Assembly (NCBI RefSeq): GCF_964030975.1 | Contig: NZ_CAXIQH010000001.1 | Span: 1,054,001-1,118,000, forward strand | Direction: 5' to 3' | Length of the DNA stretch: 64,000 nucleotides | From: Tisiphia sp964030975 | GTDB lineage: Bacteria > Pseudomonadota > Alphaproteobacteria > Rickettsiales > Rickettsiaceae | In this document: piece by piece, positions 28,101 to 37,349 of the stretch | Position numbering within the stretch: the first letter of the stretch is position 1 | Layout of the letters: every line of letters begins with the position of its first letter | Translations under genes and position numbers: made by a program | Notes under the pieces: model-generated | What the model saw: the letters and a program-made list of their open reading frames with translations, nothing else | What the model was told of the DNA's origin: nothing | Database searches by the model: none

Positions 28101-29136
28101 ATTTAAACTTACCAATGCATTTTTTAAACTAAATTTTATGGAATGGTGGGATAATGCTTGGAAATCTACAATGGGTAATTTGTTATCGCATAATTTAGCA
28201 TCACAAGTCAATAAGCCATTTAATTCGCTATATCATAATTTACAGACTTTGCTTAATAGATACGGCATTAATGAAAGTAACTGGCATCTTTTTCAGCATT
28301 TAGTGCAGCAAATAGAGAATAAACCATATTTAATACCCGATATGGCACTACTACCTGATCATGTACTAAAGGAACATTTACAACTACAAAGTGCTAAAAA
28401 TGCAATTTCTAGTCTCGATATAACTAGATTCAAGCAGGACTTAACCAATAATTTACGAAGATATTTACTTGACCGAGTTGATACAGCTATTGCCACTCCG
28501 CATACTGCTGAAAGGAATGCTGTATTATTTGGTAATTTAGGCATTAAGGCAGGTTCGCCAGCTGCCGCGGTGATTAAGTGTATAATGCAGTTTAAAACTT
28601 TTGCTTATACTTACATTACTAGACCCTTAAAATCAATAACCATCGATCAAATACCAACTCATCAACAAATAGGTAGTGGCAATTTATTGGATTTAGGAAC
28701 ATGGAAGGATATTGCTAAATCAATGAGAAACCCAACTAGTATTAAAATGTTGTTTCAGTTATTACCTGGTTCTATAGGGCTTGGTTACTTATCAATCAAT
28801 GCTAAAAGGTTGTTTGACGGAAAAGAATGGCTTGATCCAAATGAAGAAGGAGTATTTATGGCATCCTTATTACAGGGTGGTGGTCTTGGATTATTTGGGG
28901 ATTTTTTCTTTAATGAGTATGATAGTTACAATAATCTGCTTAAAGCTTTAGCAGGAACTATGGGTAGTGACGTCATCGATTTTGGCACAATAGTTACTTT
29001 AATTAAAAATGGTGAGGTGGATAAGGCAGAAGAGTTGTTTAAGAAATCCCTTCAAAGAAACATCCCAGGCAGGAATTTATTCTATCTACAGCCGGCTCTG
29101 TGTGGATTCCATGAATGTAAAGGCTTGAATTGGTGA
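25108..29136 (+). CDS. Giant internal virion protein, T7 gp16-like (probable)
   Basis: The 1342-aa size fits T7 gp16 (1318 aa). Hydrophobic segments occur near residues 160-210 ('FGNLSVINIAASFVPIGGQARW', 'GFVCGAVGQIAI') and in the C-terminal third ('LFQLLPGSIGLGYLSI', 'GLGLFGDFFF'), as expected for a protein that crosses the membrane. The middle is helical and includes a long charged region. The final 300 residues contain 'AVIKCIMQFKTFAYTYITRPL', which resembles the conserved C-terminus of large phage ejection proteins. No lysozyme-like lytic transglycosylase motif is obvious at the N-terminus. Confidence 0.6.
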   Translation: MISTMENDDSLNSYSGYRANSKPIHPRYYSTLLPDRISYNSVFDLLGSSKWDVWRAVSRQAYADSPSLSTLWRSFNPEHMIDPEFQDIAEYSENYNNKLTKEDFEQKYSDSGLKYDPNFTNQLVEDILERKKQREINEYIIAAGRNGLVEAIGKFGAEIVFGNLSVINIAASFVPIGGQARWAAAALKYGRLPTTLAKGFVCGAVGQIAIEPFLYNERLTEQRPYDLSDSLINIIESGLFGATLHGLGYSAKYLRDKLYLHSNKLRTEIETLHPIVDSQLKENIDIVLKETSPQERIIGNEQVDSQIPTSANANAENSSLSRLTELQAKKLQLITAAEQQYPLYSVQQRKIAELQQHMHDQFGTNGKIEQVPKWFLDILLEEEGKLQQLYQEHINNPEFQEYLIAVKQLDQQIINNLRIQQWETKGYDLSPEDLYIARKQLEEGKHINLENPQEAESFYHGDDEKFDASNAAPNLQEHLASLEVDIAHLPEQQKVTYQAEAIKQDVIYQRTEEILRKVKQGADPSELEELFKTLSLIEPQLVDELKTIHKEFVGQERLDLLERDKKIDMFIDDFKKEYFVKKRNNALNLIKMAAIERFVRNHTNKVAAIKEYLRQVDLRQETTAKELLFGLTRDLEKAGVIHEFGDINYQDAIIQELWNISHSNKKPTGSERAMLLAQIINKWQIIAINRANLAGGYTIPLEGYITKQEHNSLKLREAGYEVWLKFIYPLLDHQKIAKLNDKMDYKAIFNNLASSIHLKDTDHYLNIAFTHIKGSNLADVASASRKLHFKSPEAWLAYQKKFGNYVENDLVDKIITPLIKSRSFIADSIVSNLNILGQSIGMMESMGCNPELMLQSIKGTFTRELQELATKDPAILKQLAVLNNPNSFTNQLDLMLGVKPQIPSVDRILGAYRSWKCMANLGKVVLSSIPDMISFVSELQNNGIPLMKSYANILQVAITGFNGEKKKELASLLGVAVDSLLGHSHSRFAGEYPVSGGVFKLTNAFFKLNFMEWWDNAWKSTMGNLLSHNLASQVNKPFNSLYHNLQTLLNRYGINESNWHLFQHLVQQIENKPYLIPDMALLPDHVLKEHLQLQSAKNAISSLDITRFKQDLTNNLRRYLLDRVDTAIATPHTAERNAVLFGNLGIKAGSPAAAVIKCIMQFKTFAYTYITRPLKSITIDQIPTHQQIGSGNLLDLGTWKDIAKSMRNPTSIKMLFQLLPGSIGLGYLSINAKRLFDGKEWLDPNEEGVFMASLLQGGGLGLFGDFFFNEYDSYNNLLKALAGTMGSDVIDFGTIVTLIKNGEVDKAEELFKKSLQRNIPGRNLFYLQPALCGFHECKGLNW

Positions 29137-29193
29137 TGTGTGATGCAAAAATATCACAACAACGAAAAAGTGTTATTCTTAGTAATGGCACTA

Positions 29194-29436
29194 TAGTGAA
29201 ACACATTGAATTAGGTGACAAAAACATAGCAATAATTCAAATAATTGGTTAGGTTCTAGATAGCCTCTCCGTCATTGCGAGGAAGCCACTTCAGTGGTGA
29301 CGAAGCAATCCAAAAAGTGGTTAGAAATGGATTGCCACGACCACTATGTGGTCTCGCAATGACGCTTGAGATATCAATAATTTATTCGGATTAGCTATAT
29401 ATTGCATAATATCATCTAATTCAATGCGTTTTACTA
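29194..29436. mobile_element. 243-bp TA-flanked MITE (type D) with nested hairpin repeat
   Basis: The ends TAGTGAAACACATTGAATTAG and its inverted counterpart (CATCTAATTCAATGCG...ACTA) are flanked by TA at 29192-29193 and 29437-29438. The ends resemble those of the 136-bp type A MITE, but the interior holds the common GTCATTGCGAGGAAGCC / GGTCTCGCAATGACG hairpin. Confidence 0.6.
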
Positions 29437-29686
29437 TAGTGTTTGGGGGAAATTTTGATATAAGGTTCAAAGGTGGCATAAATCCTAAAGTTCAGGACGC
29501 ACCGTCATTGCAAGGAGTTACTATTAGTAGCGACGAAGCAACCCAAAAGATTAGGCATGGGAAAGCCAATATATTGGATTGCTTCGTCGACTTTTATGGT
29601 CTCCTCGCAATGACGTAGTTTGATACACCGACTTAACCGTACAGCTATAACTAGGATGACAAGCAGCAAAACTGCTTCGCAATCTT
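29437..29686. repeat. Non-coding stretch with GTCATTGCAAGGAG hairpin
   Basis: No gene is seen. The stretch contains another hairpin repeat (cgtcattgcaaggag ... gacgaagcaa / ttgcttcgtcg ... ctcctcgcaatgacg, 29501-29615). Confidence 0.5.
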
Positions 29687-29911
29687 TTAGCAGTACAAAT
29701 CACATTTTAAAACTACGTCGCCAAGTAAATTTTTGGTAAATTCTTCAGTTACCAGCTCATAATTATAAAAATCATGTTCCTCTCCTCTGGTGATAAAATC
29801 TTGTCCCTGAGCAGTAGCATTAACCATAATATTACCAATTTTCTTTAAAGCCGCAGCCTTAAAATTTTCATCCTGACTTAGGCTGAATGCATGGTGATAA
29901 TATGTTTTGGC
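29687..29911 (-). pseudogene. Detached 3' end of the LRR-GTPase-TPR gene
   Basis: This minus-strand segment encodes 'YYHHAFSLSQDENFKAA' and onward to 'VVLKCDLYC', with a natural stop at 29687-29689. When IS256 and one 8-bp GTTTTGGC duplication are removed, 'GLFEKAKT' from the main gene (31426 side) joins it in frame. The fused sequence reads as another TPR helix. About 70 residues are therefore missing from the protein as it is now. Confidence 0.85.
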
Positions 29912-29982
29912 GGCTCTGTCCAGAAAAGTGTGTAAATTTCGAGATAGGTTATATATAAAAATATAACAAAAAAGGAAATTAC

Positions 29983-31206
29983 ATGAATAAAAAAACAAAT
30001 GAATCAATAAAGCAAGCAGTAGATTTATTAATAGATAATGATACAGATGTAAGCACAATACTGAAAGAAGGAGGATTATTAAAAGAATTGACCAAACGCT
30101 TGATAGAGAAGGCATTGCAGTCAGAATTGAATAATCATCTAGGCTATGATAAATACAGTCGTGTAGATAATGATAATGCTCGTAATGGTATAACTAGCAA
30201 AAAACTGATCTCCGAACATGGAGCGGTTGAGATAGAAGTACCAAGAGATAGGCGTAGTACCTTTGAACCAGCAATACTACCGAAAAGACAAAAACGTTTT
30301 GATGGTTTTGATGATAAAGTCTTATCATTATATGCTAAAGGTATGAGTGTATCTGATATTAAGGTTCAATTACAAGAGTTGTATAGTGTTGAAATAAGTG
30401 AGAGTTTAATCAGTCAGATCACCGATGATGTAATGGATGATGTAAAAGCTTGGCAGAGTAGACCGTTAGAAGAGATATATCCGATAGTATTTTTTGATTG
30501 TTTAGTAGTAAAAGTTAGGCAAGACAAAAGGATAATTAACAAGGCAATATATGTTGCATTAGGGATTGATTTATCTGGTAGAAAAGATATATTGGGATTA
30601 TGGATCAGTGAAAATGAAGGGGCAAAATTTTGGCTTGGTAATTTTACTGAAATGAAAAATAGAGGATTAAAGGATATACTGATTGCCTGTAGTGATAATC
30701 TTACTGGTATGTCTGAGGCGATAGAAGCAGTTTATCCAAAAACAGAACATCAATTATGTATTGTACATCAGATTAGAAATAGTTTAAAATACGTATCATA
30801 TAAAGATAGGAAGCAGGTGGCTAGCGATTTAAAGCCGATATATACTGCAGCAACGGAAGAACAAGCACATTTAGCTTTAGTATATTTTGAAGAAAAATGG
30901 AATAAACAATATCCACAAATTGCCAAATCAGGGTATAATCATTGGGATAATTTAATGATTTTTCTAGGATATCCAGAGGCAATTAGAAAGGTAATTTATA
31001 CCACTAATTCAGTTGAATCTGTTAATAGTCAATTGCGTAAAGTAACAAATAATAAGCGTGTTTTCCCTAGTGATAGTGCTGTTTTTAAAAGCTTATATTT
31101 GACAATTGACTATATGACCAAAAAATGGACTATGCCTATTCCCAACTGGAATGAAGCTATGGCTCATTTGATGATCAAATTTGAAGATAGGCTTAACAAA
31201 ATTTAA
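29983..31206 (+). CDS. IS256-family (mutator-type) transposase
   Basis: The 407-aa protein is full length for the family. It has the N-terminal 'LLKELTKRLIEKALQSELNNHLGY' region and the DDE triad in 'PIVFFDCLVVKV' (Asp), 'ILIACSDNLTGM' (Asp) and 'IYTTNSVESVNSQLRK' (Glu). The family signature around 'LCIVHQIRNSLKYV' is intact. It appears functional. Confidence 0.95.
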   Translation: MNKKTNESIKQAVDLLIDNDTDVSTILKEGGLLKELTKRLIEKALQSELNNHLGYDKYSRVDNDNARNGITSKKLISEHGAVEIEVPRDRRSTFEPAILPKRQKRFDGFDDKVLSLYAKGMSVSDIKVQLQELYSVEISESLISQITDDVMDDVKAWQSRPLEEIYPIVFFDCLVVKVRQDKRIINKAIYVALGIDLSGRKDILGLWISENEGAKFWLGNFTEMKNRGLKDILIACSDNLTGMSEAIEAVYPKTEHQLCIVHQIRNSLKYVSYKDRKQVASDLKPIYTAATEEQAHLALVYFEEKWNKQYPQIAKSGYNHWDNLMIFLGYPEAIRKVIYTTNSVESVNSQLRKVTNNKRVFPSDSAVFKSLYLTIDYMTKKWTMPIPNWNEAMAHLMIKFEDRLNKI

Positions 31207-31247
31207 TGACCTATTTTGGAAATTTACACACTTTTCTGGACAGAGCC

Positions 31248-31417
31248 GCTGTTTTTAAAAGCTTATATTTGACAATTGACTATATGACCAAAAAATGGAC
31301 TATGCCTATTCCCAACTGGAATGAAGCTATGGCTCATTTGATGATCAAATTTGAAGATAGGCTTAACAAAATTTAATGACCTATTTTGGAAATTTACACA
31401 CTTTTCTGGACAGAGCC
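31248..31417 (+). repeat. 170-bp exact tandem duplication of the IS256 right end
   Basis: Bases 31248-31417 repeat 31078-31247 with no visible difference. They include the last about 43 codons of the transposase, its stop and the terminal inverted repeat. The repeat begins immediately after the last base of the first terminal repeat. Confidence 0.93.
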
Positions 31418-34400
31418 GTTTTGGCTTTCTCAAATAAACCTATAGACTCAAAATACTCAGCCTGCTTTAGCTTTATATCGGGATTTCTTTTATCTTGTTT
31501 TAACCATGCTTTAAAACATTCTTCTATACTCAATTCATTATTAACTACTTTATAGCAGTTAATCGCCTTAGCATATTCACCATTGTTAAAAAGTAGCTGA
31601 CCCAGTTTCTCATATATCTTTGGTAGATGGCTATTGGCATCTATAGCTTTTGCATAGAAAACCAATGGTGATTCCTTGGCACCATTCTTCTCAGCAATAC
31701 TAGCCATGCAGATATAGGCTATAGCCTTAAGATTCTTGCAGGCAGGAGAATCTTGGTAATTTTCCAGATATTCTATAGCTTTACTATAATAATCTGGGTC
31801 AGATTGGTTCTCATCAATAGGAAAACTACTAACTTGATACTCAAGATTCTCTGTTACTTTAGTGTGGCAAGCTGTTATTAACTCGGCAATCTTTGCATGT
31901 TCAGGTAATTCAGCTTTACAGACAGTAGAGAAAAATTTCACATAGTCATATTGCTGCTGTAAGCAATAACCATAGTCTTGTATCTGATGCTTAAGCTGAG
32001 AATTATCAGACTCAGCATATTCAGCAAAAATATCCACTGCTATCTGCAAGATTGTTATGGCATCTGATATGCTATCTATTTGCTTATTAAGTACTTTCTG
32101 CAATCTTGATAATAATTCCAGTCCTAGAAAATATTCACCTTCACTATGTTGTTTCAGTTCGTTGTAATTAATTGATGAGGGTACCCAATCTTTGACAAGA
32201 TGATAATTCTCGGAAAATGCATTGAGTGGGTTGATATTTAAGCACTGAGTTGCATCAGCAATAGCTTTAGCTATCACCTCTAATAATTGATTAAAATTAC
32301 TACTAGCTGTATTTAACAGATGAGACGAGCACTCCTTAGCTTTCTTCGAAATAGCGATATTGACCATCTCACCTTTAGCGTCAGAATATTTGGATGATGC
32401 ATCTATTACCGCAAGTAAGTCAGGTACAGTTAATTCACCCTCGTCATTTGGTCTATGGAATAGATGTATTGAACCATCAACTTTGAGCTTATTAATCAGT
32501 GCCTTGTGTTCATCTGTTGCCCTTTGATTATCTTGTAATATTTTGTCTATAGATTTTTTGATATGTTGAATATTTTTGTTTGGTGGTACATGGGTAACTA
32601 CTAAAGATATACTACCCTCTATAGAGCCAATATCCTTAAAACTTTTTATAAAATTAGATAGTGTTTCAAGGAAATCATTGCCTCTTTTACTCCTTAAATC
32701 TGATTCAGCTATTACCAACACAAATTTTAGCTGTTCTGTAGTTTCAAAGAGCCTTTTAATATAGAAGCTGTTAGCAATCTCCTGGACAGGATCAGTATCA
32801 TTAAATCCAGGACAATCCCAAATGATTATGTCTTTAGCAAAACATTTATTAGGAATCTTAGTCTCTGAAGCCATTTTATGACCAATGACAATGTCATCAA
32901 GCGGCTGCATTGCGTCAATAACAAGTTCGTCAGTTTCATCATCCATAATCGCCTGTAGCTTTCTGCCACTAAACAAGTGAGTGAGTGTACTCTTGCCAGC
33001 CCCAGTATTACCAAGCAGCAATATTCCCTTCTTGCCATGATCCTGCAGGCGGTCGTTGCCATCTCGAATTAGATCTGATACTTGCTTGATAGTAGCTTGG
33101 TCATCATTATTAAACTGATTATCCCCATCTGCTACCTCAAATAATTTTACAACCGGTATATTTGGTATATATTCTTTCACTTTTGCCTCCTCTATAGCTT
33201 TTAATTTAGCTGCTTCTTCGATTGCCTTAGCTTCCTCTTGTTCTCTAAGATCAGCCTCTTGTCTGGCTTTTTCAGCTGCCTCTGCTTGTTGTTGCTGTTT
33301 TAGTTTTTCAGCCTCCTGTTTGGGTTTATAAGCAAGTCCTCGATTAATCTTTAAGGCTTCTTCTATATCCTTTGCTTCAGCCTCTCCTATTCGCTTATCA
33401 TAATAAATAAGGTTAAGAGTAGTAATAGAGTAATTAATCTTTAAGATTTCTGCTAGATATCTCCCTCCAGCATTTCCTATCTGATTATAGTAAAGGCTAA
33501 GAGAAGTAATAGAGTGATTAATCTTTAAGGCTTCTGCTATATCCTTCACTCCAGCATCTCCTATCTGGTTATGACCAAGATCAAGAGTAGTAATAGATTG
33601 ATTAATCTTTAAGGCTTCTGCTAAATCTTTCGCTCCAGCAGCTCCTATATTGTCAGAATTAAGGTCAAGATTAGTAATAGAGTGATTAACCTTTAAGGCT
33701 TCTGCTAAATCTTTTGCTCCAGCATCTCCTATCTGGTTACGCCCAAGGTAAAGAGTAGTAATAGATTTATTATCCTTTAAGGCTTCTGCTAAATCTTTCA
33801 CTCCAGCATCTCCTATCTGGTTATGACCAAGATCAAGAGTAGTAATAGATTGATTAATCTTTAAGGCTTCTGCTAAATCTTTCGCTCCAGCAGCTCCTAT
33901 CTGGTTCCTGTCACTAAGGCTAAGAAAAGTAATAGAGTGATTAATCTTTAAGGCTTCTGCTAGATCCTTCGCCCCAGCATCTTCTATCTGGTTACAACAA
34001 AGGTAAAGAAAAGTAATAGATTGATTAATCTTTAAGGCTTCTGCTATATCCTTCGCTCCAGCAGCTCCTATCTGGTTATCATGAAGGTAAAGAGTAGTAA
34101 TAGATTTATTATCCTTTAAGGTTTCTGCTAAATATTTCGCTCCAGCAGCTCTTATCTGGTTATTACTAAGGTGAAGAGTAGTAATAGATTTATTATCCTT
34201 TAAGGCTTCTGCTAAATCTTTCGCTCCAGCATCTCCTATCTGGTTATCATAAAGATGAAGAGTAGTAATAGATTTATTATCCTTTAAGGCTTCTGCTAAA
34301 TATTTCGCTCCAGCAGCTCCTATATGGCTAGAATCAAGGTTAAGAGTAGTAATAGATTGATTAATCTTTAAGGCTTCTGCTAGCTCCTTTGCTTCAGCAT

Positions 34401-34482
34401 ATCCTATTTGTTTACCATAAAGGTTAAGGTCGGTAATAGAGTTACTTTTTATTTGTTGTATAATAGTTTGTTCTAATGGCAT
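31381..34482 (-). pseudogene. LRR-GTPase-TPR protein, cut near its C-terminus by IS256
   Basis: The 1033-aa product has 13 RNase-inhibitor-type leucine-rich repeats of about 28 residues (about 17-385; consensus SITTLDLGxNQIGDAGAKDLAEALK). A charged coiled coil follows (about 388-435), then a P-loop GTPase of the AIG1/septin/dynamin-like kind: 'GNTGAGKST' at about 490-498 and 'DCPGFNDT' from Asp556, with 'VVTHVPP' in the place of the G4 motif. The C-terminus has TPR-like helices (about 880-1020). The last residues ('ALSRKVCKFPK') come from the IS. The domain order recalls NLR or Roco-type host immunity proteins. It lies in the prophage between virion and lysis genes. Confidence 0.85.
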
Positions 34483-35150
34483 TTTTTCCTCTCTTTTATT
34501 TCGGTCAAAAGTGATCAGTACTTATTAGTTATCAATGAAGTACTGTTATTTCATATGTATCGTTGGCATTAACCTAGTCTTTTAGGTCATATGGCTAACC
34601 CGATTATCATTTATTCATAGTAATCTAATGAATGTGGATTGCTTCGACCACTACGTGGTCTCGCAATGACGTTGGGGACTAAAAACCGTCATTGCGAGGA
34701 GCTGCTTTAGTAGCGACGAAGTAATCCATTTTTATGTCATACCTGCGAAGGCAGGTATCTTAGATTCCCGCCTACGCGGGAATGACATAGGAGTCCACGG
34801 AAATGACAACTTACATTGCTTCATCGCCACCAAAGTGGCTTCTCGCAATAACGCCAGGCTGTTTTCTCTATGACTTTTAAATGCCATGCGTAAGGTAAAT
34901 AATTAATTGTTTTTAACAATAGCTATATCAACCTATCTAAGATTAAATAATAATAATTTGTTAAACAACTAAATAACTACTTGTCACTATTTTTCTAGTA
35001 ATAGTTGTGATTTTTTTAGCATCACTATTGTAAAACAGCTTAAATTATATTAGTGAAAATATGAGGTAAAAATACCACAAAATATGATGCAAATTGTGAT
35101 TTTTTATGATATAATAACTCCCTTGCAATACGGATACTACGGGGGATTAT
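34483..35150. repeat. Non-coding region with hairpin repeats and promoter
   Basis: No gene is seen in these 668 bp. Copies of the GTCATTGCGAGGAGC hairpin lie at about 34636-34725, followed by the CATACCTGCGAAGGCAGG / TTCCCGCCTACGCGGGAATG type at about 34737-34785 and a degenerate copy to 34855. The last 200 bp are very AT-rich and lead to the promoter of the next gene. Confidence 0.55.
35107..35115 (+). promoter_or_regulatory. Extended -10 promoter of the coiled-coil fibre-like gene
   Basis: TGATATAAT (TG-n-TATAAT) lies about 36 bp before the start codon, in an AT-rich stretch that follows the repeats. There is no good -35, as is usual for extended -10 promoters. The ribosome site GGGGGA precedes the ATG at 35151. 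Confidence 0.5.
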
Positions 35151-36128
35151 ATGAGAAAAATTGCAGTCAGATTTAACAAGTTACAAGATATCGAAAATCT
35201 TAAGAAAATCATGAGAAATGTTTACGCGAGTAATAGTGATCATTTACCGGATATTGCTAAATTTCATTTGGGCGAGAAGATTTTTATACCGAATCAGGTA
35301 GATAAAGCAGAGTTGCACATAATAACTGCCAACGGCACTGAAATTATAACATTTTCTAAAGCTACACTAAGCTTTTATTTAGGTACGCAACATCCTTTTA
35401 CTAAAGTAACCATGACCTCTGAGGATGAAGGTAATTATATTGTCCTGCCTTGGAATTTAGATAGCCGAGTTGGTAGAGATAATCTGAAGAACCTAATAAA
35501 CCGGATTCCTAGCAATGTAAAAGAGCTAAAATACATCATCTATGTTAATAGTTATGACAGCCTAAGTAGTCTTAGTCTTGAGAATAGCAAAGATTTAAGC
35601 CAAAGCCTAACCTCACTAGCTAGTTTGCACCTATCAGATATTATGGCAGAAGATGAAACCGAAAGCTTGCTTAATAAAATAGGTAATTTAGAACAAAGCC
35701 TAAGAGAAAGAGATAATGTTGTTAATCAGAAGCAAGCTCAGATTAGTAGTTTAACTACGCAAGTTAATAATATGAGTTCACAAGTTAATAGCTTAAATAC
35801 ACAAGTTTATAGTAATAGCTCGCAAGTTAGGAGTTTAACTACGCAAATTAATAGCAAGGACTCGCAAATTAATAGTATGACTACGAAAATCGCTAATTTA
35901 ACTACGCAAGTTAATAATCTACAAGCTAGCAATAACTCTTATTCTAACCAAATTAACCAATTTAATAGTAACAAGAATAGCTATCATCTTGAATCAAGTA
36001 ATTATCTATATAATAAGGTATATAAATTGACTAATTATACCGGTAAGTTAATAGCAAATGCCAGTATACAGTACCGTGATAGTGAGACTCATAGTGTTGT
36101 AGCATTAGAATTTACTCCTATTTGGTAA
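35151..36128 (+). CDS. Coiled-coil, fibre-like prophage protein
   Basis: The 325-aa protein is not a recognised family. The N-terminal about 175 residues look globular. Residues about 180-275 are a coiled coil of 7-residue repeats ('SSLTTQVNNM', 'SSQVNSLNTQV', 'NSKDSQINSMTTKI') rich in Ser, Thr, Asn and Gln. A short C-terminal beta-rich part follows ('YKLTNYTGKLIANASIQYRD'). The trimeric-fibre look and the place just before the holin suggest a tail fibre or receptor-binding protein. This is inference. Confidence 0.5.
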   Translation: MRKIAVRFNKLQDIENLKKIMRNVYASNSDHLPDIAKFHLGEKIFIPNQVDKAELHIITANGTEIITFSKATLSFYLGTQHPFTKVTMTSEDEGNYIVLPWNLDSRVGRDNLKNLINRIPSNVKELKYIIYVNSYDSLSSLSLENSKDLSQSLTSLASLHLSDIMAEDETESLLNKIGNLEQSLRERDNVVNQKQAQISSLTTQVNNMSSQVNSLNTQVYSNSSQVRSLTTQINSKDSQINSMTTKIANLTTQVNNLQASNNSYSNQINQFNSNKNSYHLESSNYLYNKVYKLTNYTGKLIANASIQYRDSETHSVVALEFTPIW

Positions 36129-36146
36129 TAAAATTAGATTATTTAT

Positions 36147-36683
36147 ATGATAGCAATATTAAGTGCCTTTATAGGATTTTGCAGTAGTTTTATACCGGAG
36201 GTTTTGCATTTCCTCAGGGACAAAAAAGACAAGGAACATGAGCTTAAATTAATTGATTTGCAGTTAAAAGCTTTAAAGACTGGTCATAGTGCTAGGCTTG
36301 AGGAAATCCAAATTAAGGCTGATAACGATGAGAATAAATATCTATATCAATATGCTGGTATACAAACAACCAGTAACAGCAGTAATAATTGGGTAGATTT
36401 TTTGGCTACCAGTGTTAGACCAATGATTACTTATATATTTTTTCTGCTCTATGTAGCATTAAAAATAGCTATCTTTATAAGATTTGGTGCATCAATTGAC
36501 ACCATATGGAGCAGTGAAGATCAGGGGATATTCTGTGCCGTTATTGGTTTTTGGTTCGGTCATCGGGCTTTTGGCAGATACCGAGTTAATGGTAACAATA
36601 AAGGTTATCTCTATGGTAATGGCAGTGGTAACGGTCACACCTATGTCAATGGTAGTGGCAATGGTAAGATTAATGGCTACTAA
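36147..36683 (+). CDS. Phage holin, 3TM (GTA holin-like) family
   Basis: The 178-aa protein has an N-terminal hydrophobic segment ('MIAILSAFIGFCSSFIPEVL'), a charged helical linker (DKKDKEHELKLIDLQLKAL) and two further membrane segments with 'SVRPMITYIFFLLYVALKIAIF' and 'IFCAVIGFWFGHRAF'. The 'RPxxT' and 'FWFGxR' patterns are typical of the GTA_holin_3TM family. A Gly/Asn-rich repetitive tail (about 140-178, 'GNGSGNGHTYVNGSGNG') is unusual. It overlaps the endolysin gene by 11 nt; together they form the lysis cassette. Confidence 0.85.
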   Translation: MIAILSAFIGFCSSFIPEVLHFLRDKKDKEHELKLIDLQLKALKTGHSARLEEIQIKADNDENKYLYQYAGIQTTSNSSNNWVDFLATSVRPMITYIFFLLYVALKIAIFIRFGASIDTIWSSEDQGIFCAVIGFWFGHRAFGRYRVNGNNKGYLYGNGSGNGHTYVNGSGNGKINGY

Positions 36684-37125
36684 TATTACTAGTAATAGTA
36701 AAGCAGAATATATCATTAAGAGCTTTGAAGGACTAAGATTGCAACCATATTATTGCCCGGCTGGTTTAAAAACTATTGGCTGGGGGCATGTGATAAAAGA
36801 GTACGAGCAACAACAAATGTCTGATGGTATATCACGAGAACATGCTGACTACTTACTAGAGCAGGATGTAGAACAAGCTAAATATGCCATTTATCGACAT
36901 TGCGGCGTACCATTAAACTACTGCCAAGAAGGGGCTTTGATATCATTTGTCTTTAACTGTGGAGCTGGTGCCTTTCAAGCTTCCAGTTTAAGACAAAAGC
37001 TGCTGCGAGGTGAATATTTACTAGCTGCCGATGAATTCCCTAAATGGGTTTATGCCCGTGGTGTCAAGCTTAAGGGTTTGATTAGAAGACGATTAATAGA
37101 GAGAGCAGTATTTTTACAAAACTAG
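36673..37125 (+). CDS. Phage endolysin (GH24 lysozyme)
   Basis: The product is about 150 aa from the ATG at 36673, inside the holin gene's end. It contains 'IIKSFEGLRLQPYYCPAGLKTIGWGH': the catalytic Glu, then a Cys 8 residues after it and a Thr 5 further on, the E-8aa-C/D-5aa-T triad of T4-type lysozymes. Later 'QEGALISFVFNCGAGAF' and 'GLIRRRLIERAVF' are family-typical. No signal peptide is seen, so release depends on the holin. Confidence 0.93.
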   Translation: MATNITSNSKAEYIIKSFEGLRLQPYYCPAGLKTIGWGHVIKEYEQQQMSDGISREHADYLLEQDVEQAKYAIYRHCGVPLNYCQEGALISFVFNCGAGAFQASSLRQKLLRGEYLLAADEFPKWVYARGVKLKGLIRRRLIERAVFLQN

Positions 37126-37164
37126 ATATGACAGGTAATTTTGTCGTCATGTTATAGCTAATCC

Positions 37165-37290
37165 GATTAGCATTACTCCGTCATTGCGAGGAGGCGTAAG
37201 CCTACGAAGCAATCCATTTTTAATCACTTTTATGGATTGCTTCGTCGCTACTAAAGTAGCTCCTCGCAATGACGTCAATTTACTATAGCT
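37165..37290. repeat. GTCATTGCGAGGAG hairpin repeat
   Basis: CGTCATTGCGAGGAGGCG...GACG/CCTACGAAGCAATCC at 37174-37215 pairs with GGATTGCTTCGTCG...CTCCTCGCAATGACG at 37232-37275. This is a long stem-loop of the recurring type. It follows the endolysin gene and may end transcription. Confidence 0.6.
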
Positions 37291-37349
37291 AAATGCTAAT
37301 TAGATTAGTTATATAAACAAACAACATCACGTATAACAAGGATAAAAAA

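Larger units (their letters stand above)
29912..31417 (+). mobile_element. IS256-family element with tandemly duplicated 3' end
   Basis: The ends GGCTCTGTCCAGAAAAGTGTG and its inverted copy (CACACTTTTCTGGACAGAGCC) are flanked by the 8-bp duplication GTTTTGGC (29904-29911 and 31418-31425). A standard end lies at 31247. The last 170 bp (31078-31247) are then repeated exactly as 31248-31417, so the element has two right ends in a row and is inserted as a unit. Confidence 0.93.
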
